A DNA stretch of 50,389 nt from CAKPSH01 sp964634355 (GCA_964634355.1 CAZWIF010000001.1:1-50389), one strand, 5' to 3'. Shown: positions 16,501 through 25,309, numbered from the stretch's first letter. Program-made: numbers and translations. Notes: generated by a model from the letters alone, not told the origin.

Positions 16501-17800
16501 ATTTTTATTGGATATTGAAAATTTTGAAATATTACCTGAAGAATATTCAGATGAACAATTAGCAACGGTAGAGATTTATGTCTGCCACGATGGTAATAAT
16601 AGACATGGTATTCCTATATCAAGAGAGGCACTAGTTAATGCTAAAGATACTTTAAAAAACAAGTTCTTGGTTGCGGGATTTGATGGGAATGATTTTGAAG
16701 GTCATGAACCAGATGAGATGATAGTGGGTTTCTTTCCAGAAAGTTCAAAAATGAAATTTGAAAAGAGAAAAGGAAGAACTTATTTAGTTGCTCAAGCCAT
16801 AATGTCTAAAGTTTATGCTAAGTGGGCGTATGATATTTTTAAAGAAAAAGGAAACCAAAGAGATGTTTCGATGGAAATAACTGTTCTAAGAGGACAAGTT
16901 GATGAAAACGATAACTTATTAACCATAGATGAATTTGTATTTAATGGTGTTACCATTTTAGGACTAAACCACGTACCTGCCTGTGAAGGCAGCAGTGCAT
17001 CTATAATCAAATTTGACTGTGAAAATGCACTAAAAGTTTATAATGAACACTGTGATAATACTACTATGGTGGAATTTTCAGGAAAGGAGGAGACAGGTAC
17101 AATGGAAAAAACTAAAAAAATAGTCGATGAAGTTGAAGTTGAAGCTGAAACTAAAGAGGACGAAAAAGTTGAAGATGAAACTAAAACTAAAGAAGACGAT
17201 GAAACTATGTATTCTGAAGATGATAAATCAGAGGATAAAGATGATGATTCAGAAGATTCAGAAGAAGAAGATGAATCTAAGGAAGATGTAGAAGAAAAAG
17301 TAGATAACGAAGCTAAATCTGATGAAGTTGAGAACGTTGAAAAAGAATGTAAGAATGAATCAGATGTAGAAGATGTTGAAAAAGAATGCAAAAATGAAAG
17401 TGACGAAAATCTTCCTACTGAAAATTGTGAAACTGATGAACCTGAGGAAGAAGAAAATTCTGAGACTGTCAAGGCAGAAAGAGATTCTTTAAAGAAAGAA
17501 TGTGAGGTTCTAAGAGACAAAGTTGCAAAATATGAAGCTAAAGAAAAATCATTAAAAGTAGAAAGTATCATTTCTAGTGTAGTTGATTTATTTAGTGCAG
17601 ATGAAATTTCAGAGTTAAGAGAAGAGTCTAAGAAATATTCATTAGATGAATTACATATCTTCGATAATGAAGTAAAAGCTAGAGCTTTTGATAAAGTTAA
17701 ATCAAAAGATAAAAAAATCGAAGATAAGAATTTTACAAAAATGGCTGTTAACGATGTTTTAGATAAACAAGAAAGTACATCTAAATATACGTGGAAATAA
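16493..17800 (+). CDS. Prohead protease fused to scaffolding protein, 435 aa
   Basis: Residues 1-185 form a compact domain with features of phage maturation proteases: NRHGIPIS (36-43), an invariant-looking histidine in GHEPDE (H71) and a serine in RDVSMEI (S126), followed by FVFNGVTILGLNHVP. Residues about 190-330 are extremely acidic (runs of Glu, Asp, Lys and Ser, with repeats of EKECKNESD), then a coiled-coil helix (about 333-360) and a helical C-terminus that fits scaffolds. The expected role is assembly of the procapsid and cleavage of head proteins. An internal in-frame ribosome binding site and ATG allow a free scaffold (see the entry starting at 17102). Catalytic residues are inferred from position. 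Confidence 0.7.
   Translation: MDKFLLDIENFEILPEEYSDEQLATVEIYVCHDGNNRHGIPISREALVNAKDTLKNKFLVAGFDGNDFEGHEPDEMIVGFFPESSKMKFEKRKGRTYLVAQAIMSKVYAKWAYDIFKEKGNQRDVSMEITVLRGQVDENDNLLTIDEFVFNGVTILGLNHVPACEGSSASIIKFDCENALKVYNEHCDNTTMVEFSGKEETGTMEKTKKIVDEVEVEAETKEDEKVEDETKTKEDDETMYSEDDKSEDKDDDSEDSEEEDESKEDVEEKVDNEAKSDEVENVEKECKNESDVEDVEKECKNESDENLPTENCETDEPEEEENSETVKAERDSLKKECEVLRDKVAKYEAKEKSLKVESIISSVVDLFSADEISELREESKKYSLDELHIFDNEVKARAFDKVKSKDKKIEDKNFTKMAVNDVLDKQESTSKYTWK
17102..17800 (+). CDS. Internal-start scaffolding protein nested in the protease gene, 232 aa
   Basis: AAAGGAGG (17083-17090) lies 11 bases before an in-frame ATG at 17102 (codon 204 of the long protein). It would give a product starting MEKTKKIVDEVEVEAE that holds only the acidic region, coiled coil and C-terminal helices. 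Phage lambda (C/Nu3) and other phages use this arrangement to make excess scaffold from one gene. The spacing is slightly long, but no other gene could use this site. Confidence 0.65.
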   Translation: MEKTKKIVDEVEVEAETKEDEKVEDETKTKEDDETMYSEDDKSEDKDDDSEDSEEEDESKEDVEEKVDNEAKSDEVENVEKECKNESDVEDVEKECKNESDENLPTENCETDEPEEEENSETVKAERDSLKKECEVLRDKVAKYEAKEKSLKVESIISSVVDLFSADEISELREESKKYSLDELHIFDNEVKARAFDKVKSKDKKIEDKNFTKMAVNDVLDKQESTSKYTWK

Positions 17801-17827
17801 TTAAAATATTAGAAGGAGGAAATTCAA

Positions 17828-18355
17828 ATGAACGAAAAAATAGTATTAATACCAAGTTTAGTAGCTGCTAAAAATGTTGATTCATACAATGCAAGTTTTA
17901 TTGCTGAAACAGACATTGATAATGGTATGGTTTTCGCTGCTGGAGATTATAGCGACGAACAAGTTTATAGTGTAGCTGCTATTGGTGAAGACTTACACAA
18001 TATCTATATGGCATTTAGTCCAGAAGATACAATTATCACAGATGCTATGGGAAATGAATATAAAATTGGTATCAATGACCCAAGAACATTTACAAACGTA
18101 GCTGGAAAGGTTTTCAGTGCTTACAGACCACAAGTTGGAGATAAAATTTTAATTTCAGCTGCTGGTATCGATGGAGATGCTGCTGATTATGCAGTTGTTG
18201 CTGCTGGAACAAACAAATTGCAATATGCTAGTGCTGCTGTTGAAGGATTATCTTACAAGGTATTAAATGACAGTGATTACATTTCAATCGGTGGAGCAAC
18301 TAACATTGGTTCACAAAGAGTTGAAGCAGTATTATTAGAATGCGTTGCTATCTAA
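17828..18355 (+). CDS. Probable head decoration or stabilisation protein, 175 aa
   Basis: AGAAGGAGG (17811-17819) precedes the ATG. The protein is small, beta-rich and Ala/Gly-rich, with segments like GMVFAAGDYSDEQVYSVAA and a conserved-looking end (RVEAVLLECVAI). Its place between scaffold and major capsid genes, a strong ribosome binding site, and codon usage matching the capsid gene all suggest a highly expressed capsid-associated protein. It might trimerise on the capsid surface as decoration proteins do; I cannot confirm this from motifs. Confidence 0.6.
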   Translation: MNEKIVLIPSLVAAKNVDSYNASFIAETDIDNGMVFAAGDYSDEQVYSVAAIGEDLHNIYMAFSPEDTIITDAMGNEYKIGINDPRTFTNVAGKVFSAYRPQVGDKILISAAGIDGDAADYAVVAAGTNKLQYASAAVEGLSYKVLNDSDYISIGGATNIGSQRVEAVLLECVAI

Positions 18356-18411
18356 TAAAGAAAATAAAAAAACAATTTATAAAATAAGAATATTAGAAGG
18401 AGGAATATAAA

Positions 18412-19503
18412 ATGAGATTACCAAATAGTGTTTTAGCATTCACAGCAAATGATGAAGATAGAAAGAACGCTTATTCAAAATTTGTTGAATATTATGAATC
18501 ATATATAAATGGTAAAAAGAGTAGTGCTGCTGGTACTACATTTGAAGAAATGAATAGTAAAATGTTAGAATTCTATACAGATGAAATCGAAAGAATGTCA
18601 GGAAGAAAAGTCAGTGATTATAATGATTTAGCTCAATTCTGCAACTTCTCTGATGTTAAAGAATCTGCATTTGCTATTATTGGTATGATTACTGATTTAA
18701 TTATACCTGATGCTTTAATCAAAGACTTAGGAGTTATTGCAGAAGTTAAAAATGGTTCTTGGGGAGACACTTTAAAAGTTGAAATTGAACCAAGAGATTT
18801 ATTTATTGTTGCTAAAGGTGGAAGAGCAAGAAGAGATTTTGATATAACTAGACAATTTAAGGGAGAAAAAACTGTAGTTCCTGAAGTACACGCAATTTCT
18901 GTAGGTATTTCTTTATATGATGTTTTAAGAGGAGCTTATACATTAGCTGAATTTGTAAGAAAAGCTGTTATGTCTATTGAAACTCAAATGAGATATGATA
19001 TTTATGACGCTTTTGCTGCTATGATGGACAATCTACCAACTGCTGGTTCAGCTGCATTAAAATTAACTGGATGGAATCAAGATTCTGCTATAGCATTAGC
19101 TCAAAAAGTTAGTGCTTGGAACGGTGGAAGACAAGCTATCTTCTTAGGAACTAAATTGGCATTATCAAAAATCTTACCTGCATCTACAAATACTAGAATC
19201 TTATTAGGAGATGAATACGTTAAAGTTGGTTACTTAAGAGATTTCTTCGGAATTTCTTGTGTAGAATTAGAACAAGTTGCTGATTACAAAACTGAATTTG
19301 CAGTTAAATTAGACGACACTAAAATCTATGTTTTATGCCCAGGTACTGATAAATTAGTTAAAGTATTCGTTGAAGGTTCTACATTAGCAAATAATGAAAC
19401 TAACTTCTATAATGCAAACTTACAACAAGTTGCTACATTATATAAATCTTATGGTGTTGGTGCATTTACTTCAGCTTTAGCTGGTGAAATTGCTCTATCT
19501 TAA
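18412..19503 (+). CDS. Major capsid protein, 363 aa
   Basis: AGAAGGAGGAA precedes ATG 18412. The protein follows scaffold and decoration genes and is followed by a strong terminator, as for the most expressed head gene. N-terminal residues 1-75 are helical and hydrophilic (delta-domain-like), followed by a mixed alpha/beta body. Features compatible with the HK97 fold include a long spine-helix candidate at about 180-200 and a beta-rich end (LVKVFVEGSTL). Codon choice is more regular than in neighbours, with TTC and GGA frequent, fitting high expression. I did not identify a sequence signature that alone proves the family. Confidence 0.8.
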   Translation: MRLPNSVLAFTANDEDRKNAYSKFVEYYESYINGKKSSAAGTTFEEMNSKMLEFYTDEIERMSGRKVSDYNDLAQFCNFSDVKESAFAIIGMITDLIIPDALIKDLGVIAEVKNGSWGDTLKVEIEPRDLFIVAKGGRARRDFDITRQFKGEKTVVPEVHAISVGISLYDVLRGAYTLAEFVRKAVMSIETQMRYDIYDAFAAMMDNLPTAGSAALKLTGWNQDSAIALAQKVSAWNGGRQAIFLGTKLALSKILPASTNTRILLGDEYVKVGYLRDFFGISCVELEQVADYKTEFAVKLDDTKIYVLCPGTDKLVKVFVEGSTLANNETNFYNANLQQVATLYKSYGVGAFTSALAGEIALS

Positions 19504-19530
19504 TTTGATTTATATTAACAGATATATATT

Positions 19531-19568
19531 GAGGGGTAATGAAATTAATTTCATCCCCTCTTATTTTT
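19531..19568 (+). terminator. Strong Rho-independent terminator after the capsid gene
   Basis: GAGGGG (19531-19536) and ATGAAAT pair with ATTTCAT and CCCCTC (ending at 19560), forming a long stem with a tiny loop, followed by TTATTTTT. It separates head genes from the connector and tail genes, so those need read-through or their own promoter. Confidence 0.88.
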
Positions 19569-19591
19569 AGTAAAAAAGGAGAGATAATATT

Positions 19592-20260
19592 ATGACTACT
19601 ACTACAAAAAAGAATAGTACAGTTAAAAAAGAGGAAACAAGTAAAGATGAATACACAATGAATTTAGAAAATCGTATTTCTGAATTAGAGGAATTAATTA
19701 AAGGTATGGCTACTGATACTAAAACAGCTAGCGAGCCAACAGTAAATAACATCACTCAATATATCGGAGATAATAATAAAGATGTGGTTTTGACGTCGTT
19801 AACAGTTGGTCAATTAAATTTATCAACCGAAGGGTATGGGCAAGGTGTTGTTTACACATTTGAAGAAATAGGAGAACAACAGTCTATCCCTTATGATGAC
19901 GTAAAAAAAATCATAAAGAATAATAAAGCTTTTATTGAGGGAGGAAATGTATTCATTAATGACGATGAAGTAATTAAAAGTCAAAGATTAGAAAACATTT
20001 ATAAGAAACTATTAAGTTATGATGGAATGTTTGATTTATTAAATAAAGATAGAAAAGCATTCAAAAAAGTTTTTAGTGGTATGACTAAAAATCAAAAAGA
20101 AAATTTAAAAGGAATTATATTTGATAAATTAACAAAAGATTCATCTAGTGTCGATATGAATATCGTTCAAGTTATGAATGAGGATATGAATATAGACATT
20201 ATGAATGAAGTTAAAAATGCAAAAGATTTAATGGATTATATGAAAAGTGACAAGAACTAG
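19592..20260 (+). CDS. Unknown structural-region protein, 222 aa
   Basis: AAAAAAGGAGAG precedes ATG 19592. The N-terminus is Thr/Lys-rich and probably disordered (1-25), then a short coiled coil (LENRISELEELIKGM). The middle resembles a small mixed alpha/beta domain with FEEIGEQQSIPYDDVKKII (about 88-107), and the end is helical. Position after the capsid gene and before connectors suggests a head-tail joining or neck component. I do not recognise a family. Confidence 0.6.
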   Translation: MTTTTKKNSTVKKEETSKDEYTMNLENRISELEELIKGMATDTKTASEPTVNNITQYIGDNNKDVVLTSLTVGQLNLSTEGYGQGVVYTFEEIGEQQSIPYDDVKKIIKNNKAFIEGGNVFINDDEVIKSQRLENIYKKLLSYDGMFDLLNKDRKAFKKVFSGMTKNQKENLKGIIFDKLTKDSSSVDMNIVQVMNEDMNIDIMNEVKNAKDLMDYMKSDKN

Positions 20261-20271
20261 GAGGGGTATAT

Positions 20272-20793
20272 ATGGAAGATGAAGTATTAACTCCAACAGA
20301 AGAAACTGATGAAGAAAATACTGCAGAAAATGAAGAAATAATAGAAACTACTTCATACGATGATATAATTGACCTCGCTTTAGTATCCATTGAGGATTAT
20401 CACTTGAATAGATTGGCGGTGGCTTCACCAAAAGATTTCAATATAGTTTTAGAAGGTTTTATGATTAGAGGATTGGCGAATTTTGAAAATTGTAGACAGG
20501 ATTTATCTGATAGAGACAATTCAGCTAGAGTATTTAATTGTGTTTTAACTGACATAGAAAAAAGTATTATAGCTGATTATACTGTTATAGCTTGGCTTGA
20601 TAAAGAAATAAATGATGTTAGACAAATTACTGGTATGATGCAAAATAATAAAGAAGCACATAGATATTCAGAAGCCAATAACCTTAACGCAAAAATAAAT
20701 AGAAGAAACCAATTAATTGAAGAGGTTGCTACTAAAAAAACTACTTATAGTTTTAGCAAATCTAATTGGTTAAATAAGTGGGCATTAGATTAA
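20272..20793 (+). CDS. Unknown protein at the connector position, 173 aa
   Basis: AGGAGGGG lies just upstream of ATG 20272. The first 25 residues are acidic and likely disordered. The rest is helical with the conserved-looking strings IDLALVSIEDYHLNRLA and FNIVLEGFMIRGLANF, then ADYTVIAWLDKEINDVRQITGM. Such all-helical proteins of about 100-170 residues directly after capsid genes often are head-tail connectors of the HK97 gp6 type. This is a positional guess. Confidence 0.55.
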   Translation: MEDEVLTPTEETDEENTAENEEIIETTSYDDIIDLALVSIEDYHLNRLAVASPKDFNIVLEGFMIRGLANFENCRQDLSDRDNSARVFNCVLTDIEKSIIADYTVIAWLDKEINDVRQITGMMQNNKEAHRYSEANNLNAKINRRNQLIEEVATKKTTYSFSKSNWLNKWALD

Positions 20794-20794
20794 A

Positions 20795-21160
20795 ATGAAA
20801 TATGATTTTAATTTAGATGATAAAACTACACTAGATTCTTTAACTATATTAATAAATCAATGTTGGAAAACATTACCTATTTTTGAAGGAAAAAATAAAA
20901 ATAGTGAAATCGCATATTCCCGTGATGAGGCTTATAAAAATTATCAAAAACATCTTACTTTTTTAAGCACCAAATTAATAGGTGCAAGTGAATTATGGAA
21001 AGATAATCAATATTATGTGGAATTACTTTATATGATAGAAGGAATGAAAAGTTTTAGTCCTGAGGAGCATGATAGAGTTAAATATATAGTAAACCATTGT
21101 ACCAATCTTATCAATAATATGAAAGATGAGGTTATGAAAGATGGCACTCAAGTATTATAA
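20795..21160 (+). CDS. Unknown protein in the connector region, 121 aa
   Basis: The ATG at 20795 comes one base after the previous stop and has no visible ribosome binding site, so translation is probably coupled. The protein is helical (LTILINQCWKTLPIF at the start; DRVKYIVNHCTNLINNM near the end). It overlaps the following gene by 20 bases. A role in head completion is possible from location only. Confidence 0.6.
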   Translation: MKYDFNLDDKTTLDSLTILINQCWKTLPIFEGKNKNSEIAYSRDEAYKNYQKHLTFLSTKLIGASELWKDNQYYVELLYMIEGMKSFSPEEHDRVKYIVNHCTNLINNMKDEVMKDGTQVL

Positions 21161-22430
21161 TGCAACTCAATCTACTAGGATAACAAACCCTACACAAGCT
21201 TATTATAATGATTTTGTTGCAATAAGTGACCAAACGTTTGATAATGCTCCAAATGTTAAATATAATGAGATTCAATATGAAGTTCATTATGGGAAAAGGG
21301 ATTTTAAACCAATTCCAATGGTTAGGGTTGAGCCTATTGTTAATTATAATACAGGCATTCAAGTAGGAGATGATTATCAAACATTTATTTTTACCCCAGA
21401 TTTCCCAGAACCATATTATGGTATGAAATTTAAATGGGGAAGAAATTATTATTTAGTTGTAAATGTTGATAGCGGTTCTGGATTGTCTACTAGTGCAGAA
21501 GTAAGAAGATGTAATAATACATTAAGGTTTTTTGATGATAATGGGAATAGGATATATGAACCTTGCATTTTAGACCAAACGTTAAGATTCACAAATAATA
21601 ATGATACTATGACGATTGTTACTGGTAAAGGTGAACAATATGTATGGTGCCAACGCAATAGCAGGACTGTTAAAATAAAACCTAATGATAGATTTTTATT
21701 TGGTGTTCCAGAACAAAGAATTGGATTTAGATTATATGTTGGTGGTTTAGGAAACTCTCTTAATACGATAACGGGAGATGACCATTCTCCAACTCTAACT
21801 CAATTTTATATGGAAGAATATGAAATAAATTATCAAGAAGATGACATAGAAAATGGTTTTGCTAGCGTGGAGAGATATGAATATAGTATTGATATAAGTG
21901 AAAATAACACTTATTATGATATTGGTGCTACAGCTACTTTAAATGCTGTTATTTATAGAGGAAAAGAAGTGGTAGATAAAAATGTTATTTGGGCTTCTTC
22001 CGATGAAGATATTATTTCTATTAATGATGGGGTCTTGACTGCTTTATCTGCAGGTGAGGTTACATTATATGCTACTATGGAAGATAATAAAAATATTTAT
22101 GGTTCTATAAATATTACGGTTTTAGATTCAGAATCAGAGGAAGATATATATAATATATTAATTACTCCAGATATAAATTATGTTTTAGAAGGAGAGACTA
22201 TTTCTATAACTGCTAACTTATATAAAAATGGTATTAAGCAAGACGATATATTGACTATTGTAGATGTTAGTGAGAATGTCCCTAGACAAAATTATAGGTT
22301 GACTATTGATAATAATACATTTACAATTGAAAATAAGCAAAAATTCTTAAAAAATAAAGTGAAAGTACAATGCTCATATAATAATGAACTATATGAAACA
22401 TTTGAATTCACATTGAGGGGGTTATATTAA
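21141..22430 (+). CDS. Head-tail or tail structural protein with Ig-like (BIG2) domain, 429 aa
   Basis: Residues 1-245 are beta-rich (WGRNYYLVVNVDSGSG, QRIGFRLYVGGLGN) and unassigned; a stopper or tail-completion protein is plausible from location. Residues about 248-335 form a bacterial Ig-like group 2 domain: VDKNVIWASSDEDIISINDG, VLTALSAGEVTLYATM. A second beta domain follows (340-429). Ig-like domains on phage particles can bind carbohydrates or bacterial surfaces weakly. The ATG lies inside the upstream gene; the stop overlaps the next ATG by one base. Confidence 0.65.
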   Translation: MALKYYNATQSTRITNPTQAYYNDFVAISDQTFDNAPNVKYNEIQYEVHYGKRDFKPIPMVRVEPIVNYNTGIQVGDDYQTFIFTPDFPEPYYGMKFKWGRNYYLVVNVDSGSGLSTSAEVRRCNNTLRFFDDNGNRIYEPCILDQTLRFTNNNDTMTIVTGKGEQYVWCQRNSRTVKIKPNDRFLFGVPEQRIGFRLYVGGLGNSLNTITGDDHSPTLTQFYMEEYEINYQEDDIENGFASVERYEYSIDISENNTYYDIGATATLNAVIYRGKEVVDKNVIWASSDEDIISINDGVLTALSAGEVTLYATMEDNKNIYGSINITVLDSESEEDIYNILITPDINYVLEGETISITANLYKNGIKQDDILTIVDVSENVPRQNYRLTIDNNTFTIENKQKFLKNKVKVQCSYNNELYETFEFTLRGLY

Positions 22431-22987
22431 TGGTTGATATGAAAGCTGTTAAAAATGCTTATGCAACATATAATGTAATGCCAGAAATAAGTTATAAAAT
22501 TATAGAACATTTGATGACAAATCCAAAAGCTGAAATTATATGGAAATTATTGAAATATAATGATGCTGATGCTTGGAATAAAGATAATCTTACAAAAGCC
22601 GAAAAGGCATCTATGATATATGATGGAGTTGGAGCACAAGATGACTTCAATGTATTTCTTGATTATTTTATGGATGAATCTACTAATAAAGAAAAAAGCT
22701 TTTTAAGAATTTATCCTGCTCAAGTATTTCCTACTACTAGAACATATGGAATTGTTTGTGTTAATATAGAAGTATTTATACATTCTCAAATAAATCATTT
22801 ATCAAATTATACCACTAGATTAGATACTATAATTCAAAAATTATTAGAAGTATTAAATGGCTGTGACGTAAATGGAGTTGGAGTCTTATACTTTGATGCT
22901 AGCGTTACTACATATAATCGTATTATAACTACTGGTGAAAAACCATATAAAGGTAAAGTAATTACTATGGGGGTTAATTTGTCATAA
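22430..22987 (+). CDS. Probable tail terminator/completion protein, 185 aa
   Basis: Starts at the ATG overlapping the previous TAA. The segments YGIVCVNIEVFIHSQINHL and TTRLDTIIQKLLEVLNG match the pattern of tail-completion proteins, where a beta strand is followed by an amphipathic helix. The protein lies before the tail-tube gene, as terminators do in many siphoviruses. The N-terminal 60 residues are helical with two Trp (IIWKLLKYNDADAWNKDN). Function rests on position and secondary-structure pattern. Confidence 0.5.
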   Translation: MVDMKAVKNAYATYNVMPEISYKIIEHLMTNPKAEIIWKLLKYNDADAWNKDNLTKAEKASMIYDGVGAQDDFNVFLDYFMDESTNKEKSFLRIYPAQVFPTTRTYGIVCVNIEVFIHSQINHLSNYTTRLDTIIQKLLEVLNGCDVNGVGVLYFDASVTTYNRIITTGEKPYKGKVITMGVNLS

Positions 22988-23754
22988 TGAATAATATAAA
23001 AGAATATGACTTTTATTTATTTTATGATAAACCTATACCTTATAAAGATTTATTAATTTATCCTGTTACTATGGATAAATATTTGGATTTTCATTTTTAT
23101 ATTAATTGTTTATTATTAGATAAAAATAGCATTCCAAATCCAGAAGTTATATCAATGACATATTTACAATTTTTGTATTATATGGCTAGTACGACTGAGT
23201 TACCATATTTGTATATGTTTAAGGAACTGTTAAAAATGGTTTTGCATATAGATGATGATAGCTCTTTTTGGTTTGGAACAGATTCAAATGGTAAAGCTAT
23301 CTTTAAAATAAATGAAATCATTTACAATTCTGATGATTGTGATAAAATAACTGATATTATTTTTATGCAAAATAGTATAGAACATATAGATGAAACTATT
23401 CAAAAAGAAGTAAGAGACGCAATGGATAAAGCAAAGGTCTATAAAATGAAACAAAACGCATATAAGATGTGTTCTTTAGAAGACCAAATGATATGCGTCT
23501 TAATATCAACACCTTTAAAAATGCAAGATATTTATGACTTAACTATTAGAAAGTTTAGTAAAATATTGGAACGTGTTGACCATAAATTGCATTATGAAAT
23601 TTATTTAAGTGCAGAAATGTCTGGTATGGTTAAGTTTAAAAACGAAAATCAAATCCAACATTGGATGGCAGATTTAACAAAATCAGATAATTATGAAGAT
23701 GTTAAAGTTGATGCCGATGAAATGCACCATAAAATAGATGATATAAATAAATAA
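22987..23754 (+). CDS. Unknown tail-region protein, 255 aa
   Basis: One-base overlap with the upstream gene (TAATG). It begins with an aromatic, Pro-containing stretch (YDFYLFYDKPIPYKDLLIYPV) and continues as a helical protein with many Met, Tyr and Ile. The tail assembly chaperones of some phages have similar size and helical content, but they normally follow the tail-tube gene and show a frameshift, which I do not find. I leave the function open. Confidence 0.6.
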   Translation: MNNIKEYDFYLFYDKPIPYKDLLIYPVTMDKYLDFHFYINCLLLDKNSIPNPEVISMTYLQFLYYMASTTELPYLYMFKELLKMVLHIDDDSSFWFGTDSNGKAIFKINEIIYNSDDCDKITDIIFMQNSIEHIDETIQKEVRDAMDKAKVYKMKQNAYKMCSLEDQMICVLISTPLKMQDIYDLTIRKFSKILERVDHKLHYEIYLSAEMSGMVKFKNENQIQHWMADLTKSDNYEDVKVDADEMHHKIDDINK

Positions 23755-23777
23755 AATAAATGAAGGAGGATAAAAAT

Positions 23778-24818
23778 ATGAAAAAGTTTTTAGTATCAAC
23801 TGCGAATGTCTATGGTTACGATTCTGACGATAACTTACTATTCGTTGGTACTACATTAATGGACACATCTATTGAAACAACTTTATCAAATACAGATGTT
23901 CGTGCTGGACAAGGTAACCAATTACAATATATTTATTATCATACTGCTGAAATGAACATTACTATTAATGAAGCTCAGTTTTCTTTACCATATTTAGCAT
24001 TAAATGTAGGTTCTTCTATTACAACTGGTGCTAATATATGGACTACTGAAACTATATCAGTTGAAAATGGAGCTGGAACTGTTACTGGAACTCCATTAGC
24101 AATTTCTGGAACAACTTTATATGGTTGGGTTACCGATAAAGATGAAAATACTGAAAGAGTTACCTTTACAGGAAGTTCATTTGCTATGAGCGATAGTACA
24201 TATACTGGTGACGTTTGTGTAAGATATTATACAACTGATGCTGCTGCTCAACAAATAACTGTTTATGCAGATATGTTACCAAATACAATTAGATTAGTTA
24301 TGGAGGCTCAATTATGTAGCTCTGATTCTACAACAAATAGAATTGGTACATTACAAGTTGAAGTTCCAAGAGCATCAATGACCGGAGCATTTACATTATC
24401 AATGACTCCAGATGCAGTCGCTCAAACTCCATTAACAGTTAGAGCGTTATCATATACTCCAACAAATAATGGTGGATGTGATGCAAATAGACCAATATAT
24501 GCTCAAATAACTGAGATTCTATTTGATAGAAACTGGTATGACAATGTTATAGCATTAGCTATTGAAGGAGGAGATGCTTCATTAGTTGCAGGAGCAACAA
24601 AGACTTTAAAAGTATTTGCTATACCTAATGATGGAACTGCTGCATTCTTAGCACAAACATCTGCTATTACATTTAGTTCAGATGATGATACAAAAGCATC
24701 TGTAGATAATTCAGGAGTTGTAACTGCTGTAGCTGAAGGTTCAGCAACTATTAAAGCTACTATTACTGATAAACCAGAAATAGATGCTAACATAGTTGTT
24801 ACTGTAACAGCTGAATAA
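23778..24818 (+). CDS. Major tail (tube) protein with C-terminal Ig-like domain, 346 aa
   Basis: ATG 23778 with AAGGAGGA (23763-23770); an in-frame ATG at 23760 overlaps that site. The first 250 residues are beta-rich with Thr, Ala and Gly, as in tail-tube proteins, and include GNQLQYIYYHTAEMNITINEA and an end strand near ITEILFDRN. Residues about 263-346 form a bacterial Ig-like group 2 domain (FSSDDDTKASVDNSGVVTAV, EGSATIKATI), a common external addition to tube subunits. High expression is suggested by the strong ribosome binding site and codon regularity. Six subunits per ring would stack around the tape measure encoded downstream. Confidence 0.8.
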   Translation: MKKFLVSTANVYGYDSDDNLLFVGTTLMDTSIETTLSNTDVRAGQGNQLQYIYYHTAEMNITINEAQFSLPYLALNVGSSITTGANIWTTETISVENGAGTVTGTPLAISGTTLYGWVTDKDENTERVTFTGSSFAMSDSTYTGDVCVRYYTTDAAAQQITVYADMLPNTIRLVMEAQLCSSDSTTNRIGTLQVEVPRASMTGAFTLSMTPDAVAQTPLTVRALSYTPTNNGGCDANRPIYAQITEILFDRNWYDNVIALAIEGGDASLVAGATKTLKVFAIPNDGTAAFLAQTSAITFSSDDDTKASVDNSGVVTAVAEGSATIKATITDKPEIDANIVVTVTAE

Positions 24819-24827
24819 TTTTAGTTT

Positions 24828-25283
24828 ATGGCTAAAACAAATTGTCAATATAGTCAATATAAAAAAACAGGTCTTGAGCAGAGTTTAACCTGCTCTTTGA
24901 CCGGTAAATATTGCACTAAGCAAAGGTATTGTCCTACTCAACGTAGGCTAGTTAATACTGGAGATTGGCAGACTTGTACTCAGTTAAAAAAGGAGGAACT
25001 ACAAATGGCTAATAAAAAGAATACCAAAAAGGCTAATGTTAATGTTGAAAAAACAGTTCCCGTTGAAGAAACTGTTGAGACAAAAATAGTAGAAGAATCT
25101 ATAATTGATACAGAGGAAGAAGTTTCTGCTATCGAGGTAGAAGCCGTTGAGGTTAAAGAGGATTCTACTAAATATGAAATAATATTAGCAACTCCATCAT
25201 ATTATATAATTAATAAAGATGGTAAAAATATAACAATAAAAGAAATAAATAATTATAAGAAGGGGGACATTGTTACTTTATAA
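24828..25283 (+). CDS. Cysteine-rich small protein with acidic tail, 151 aa
   Basis: Residues 1-55 hold a cysteine cluster (C6, C22, C29, C35, C50) in NCQYSQY, CSLTGKYCTKQRYCPTQ and WQTC, which suggests a metal-binding or disulfide-poor knot. Residues 60-115 are acidic/valine-rich and repetitive, then a small beta domain follows (YEIILATPSYYII ... GDIVTL). There is no clear ribosome binding site at its ATG ten bases after the tail-tube stop. An internal in-frame start with a strong site exists (see the entry starting at 25005). Function unknown. Confidence 0.6.
   Translation: MAKTNCQYSQYKKTGLEQSLTCSLTGKYCTKQRYCPTQRRLVNTGDWQTCTQLKKEELQMANKKNTKKANVNVEKTVPVEETVETKIVEESIIDTEEEVSAIEVEAVEVKEDSTKYEIILATPSYYIINKDGKNITIKEINNYKKGDIVTL
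25005..25283 (+). CDS. Possible internal-start product of the cysteine-rich gene, 92 aa
   Basis: AAAAAAGGAGG (24986-24996) lies eight bases before an in-frame ATG at 25005 (codon 60). It would produce MANKKNTKKANVNVEKTV... with the acidic middle and the C-terminal beta domain, without the cysteine cluster. This site is stronger than the one for the long form. Confidence 0.55.
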   Translation: MANKKNTKKANVNVEKTVPVEETVETKIVEESIIDTEEEVSAIEVEAVEVKEDSTKYEIILATPSYYIINKDGKNITIKEINNYKKGDIVTL

Positions 25284-25309
25284 AGGAACGTACCCTTTCT
25301 TTTTTTTAT
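25283..25309 (+). terminator. Probable Rho-independent terminator
   Basis: AAAGG (25283-25287) pairs with CCTTT (25295-25299) around a seven-base loop, followed by C and eight T (25301-25308). The stem is short, so efficiency may be partial. Confidence 0.55.

Noticed and set aside
17038..17571. A 177-codon minus-strand frame rich in Ser
   Set aside because: It is the mirror of the acidic Glu/Asp repeats of the scaffold gene (GAA and GAT read as TTC/ATC and TCx on the other strand) and has no ribosome binding site.
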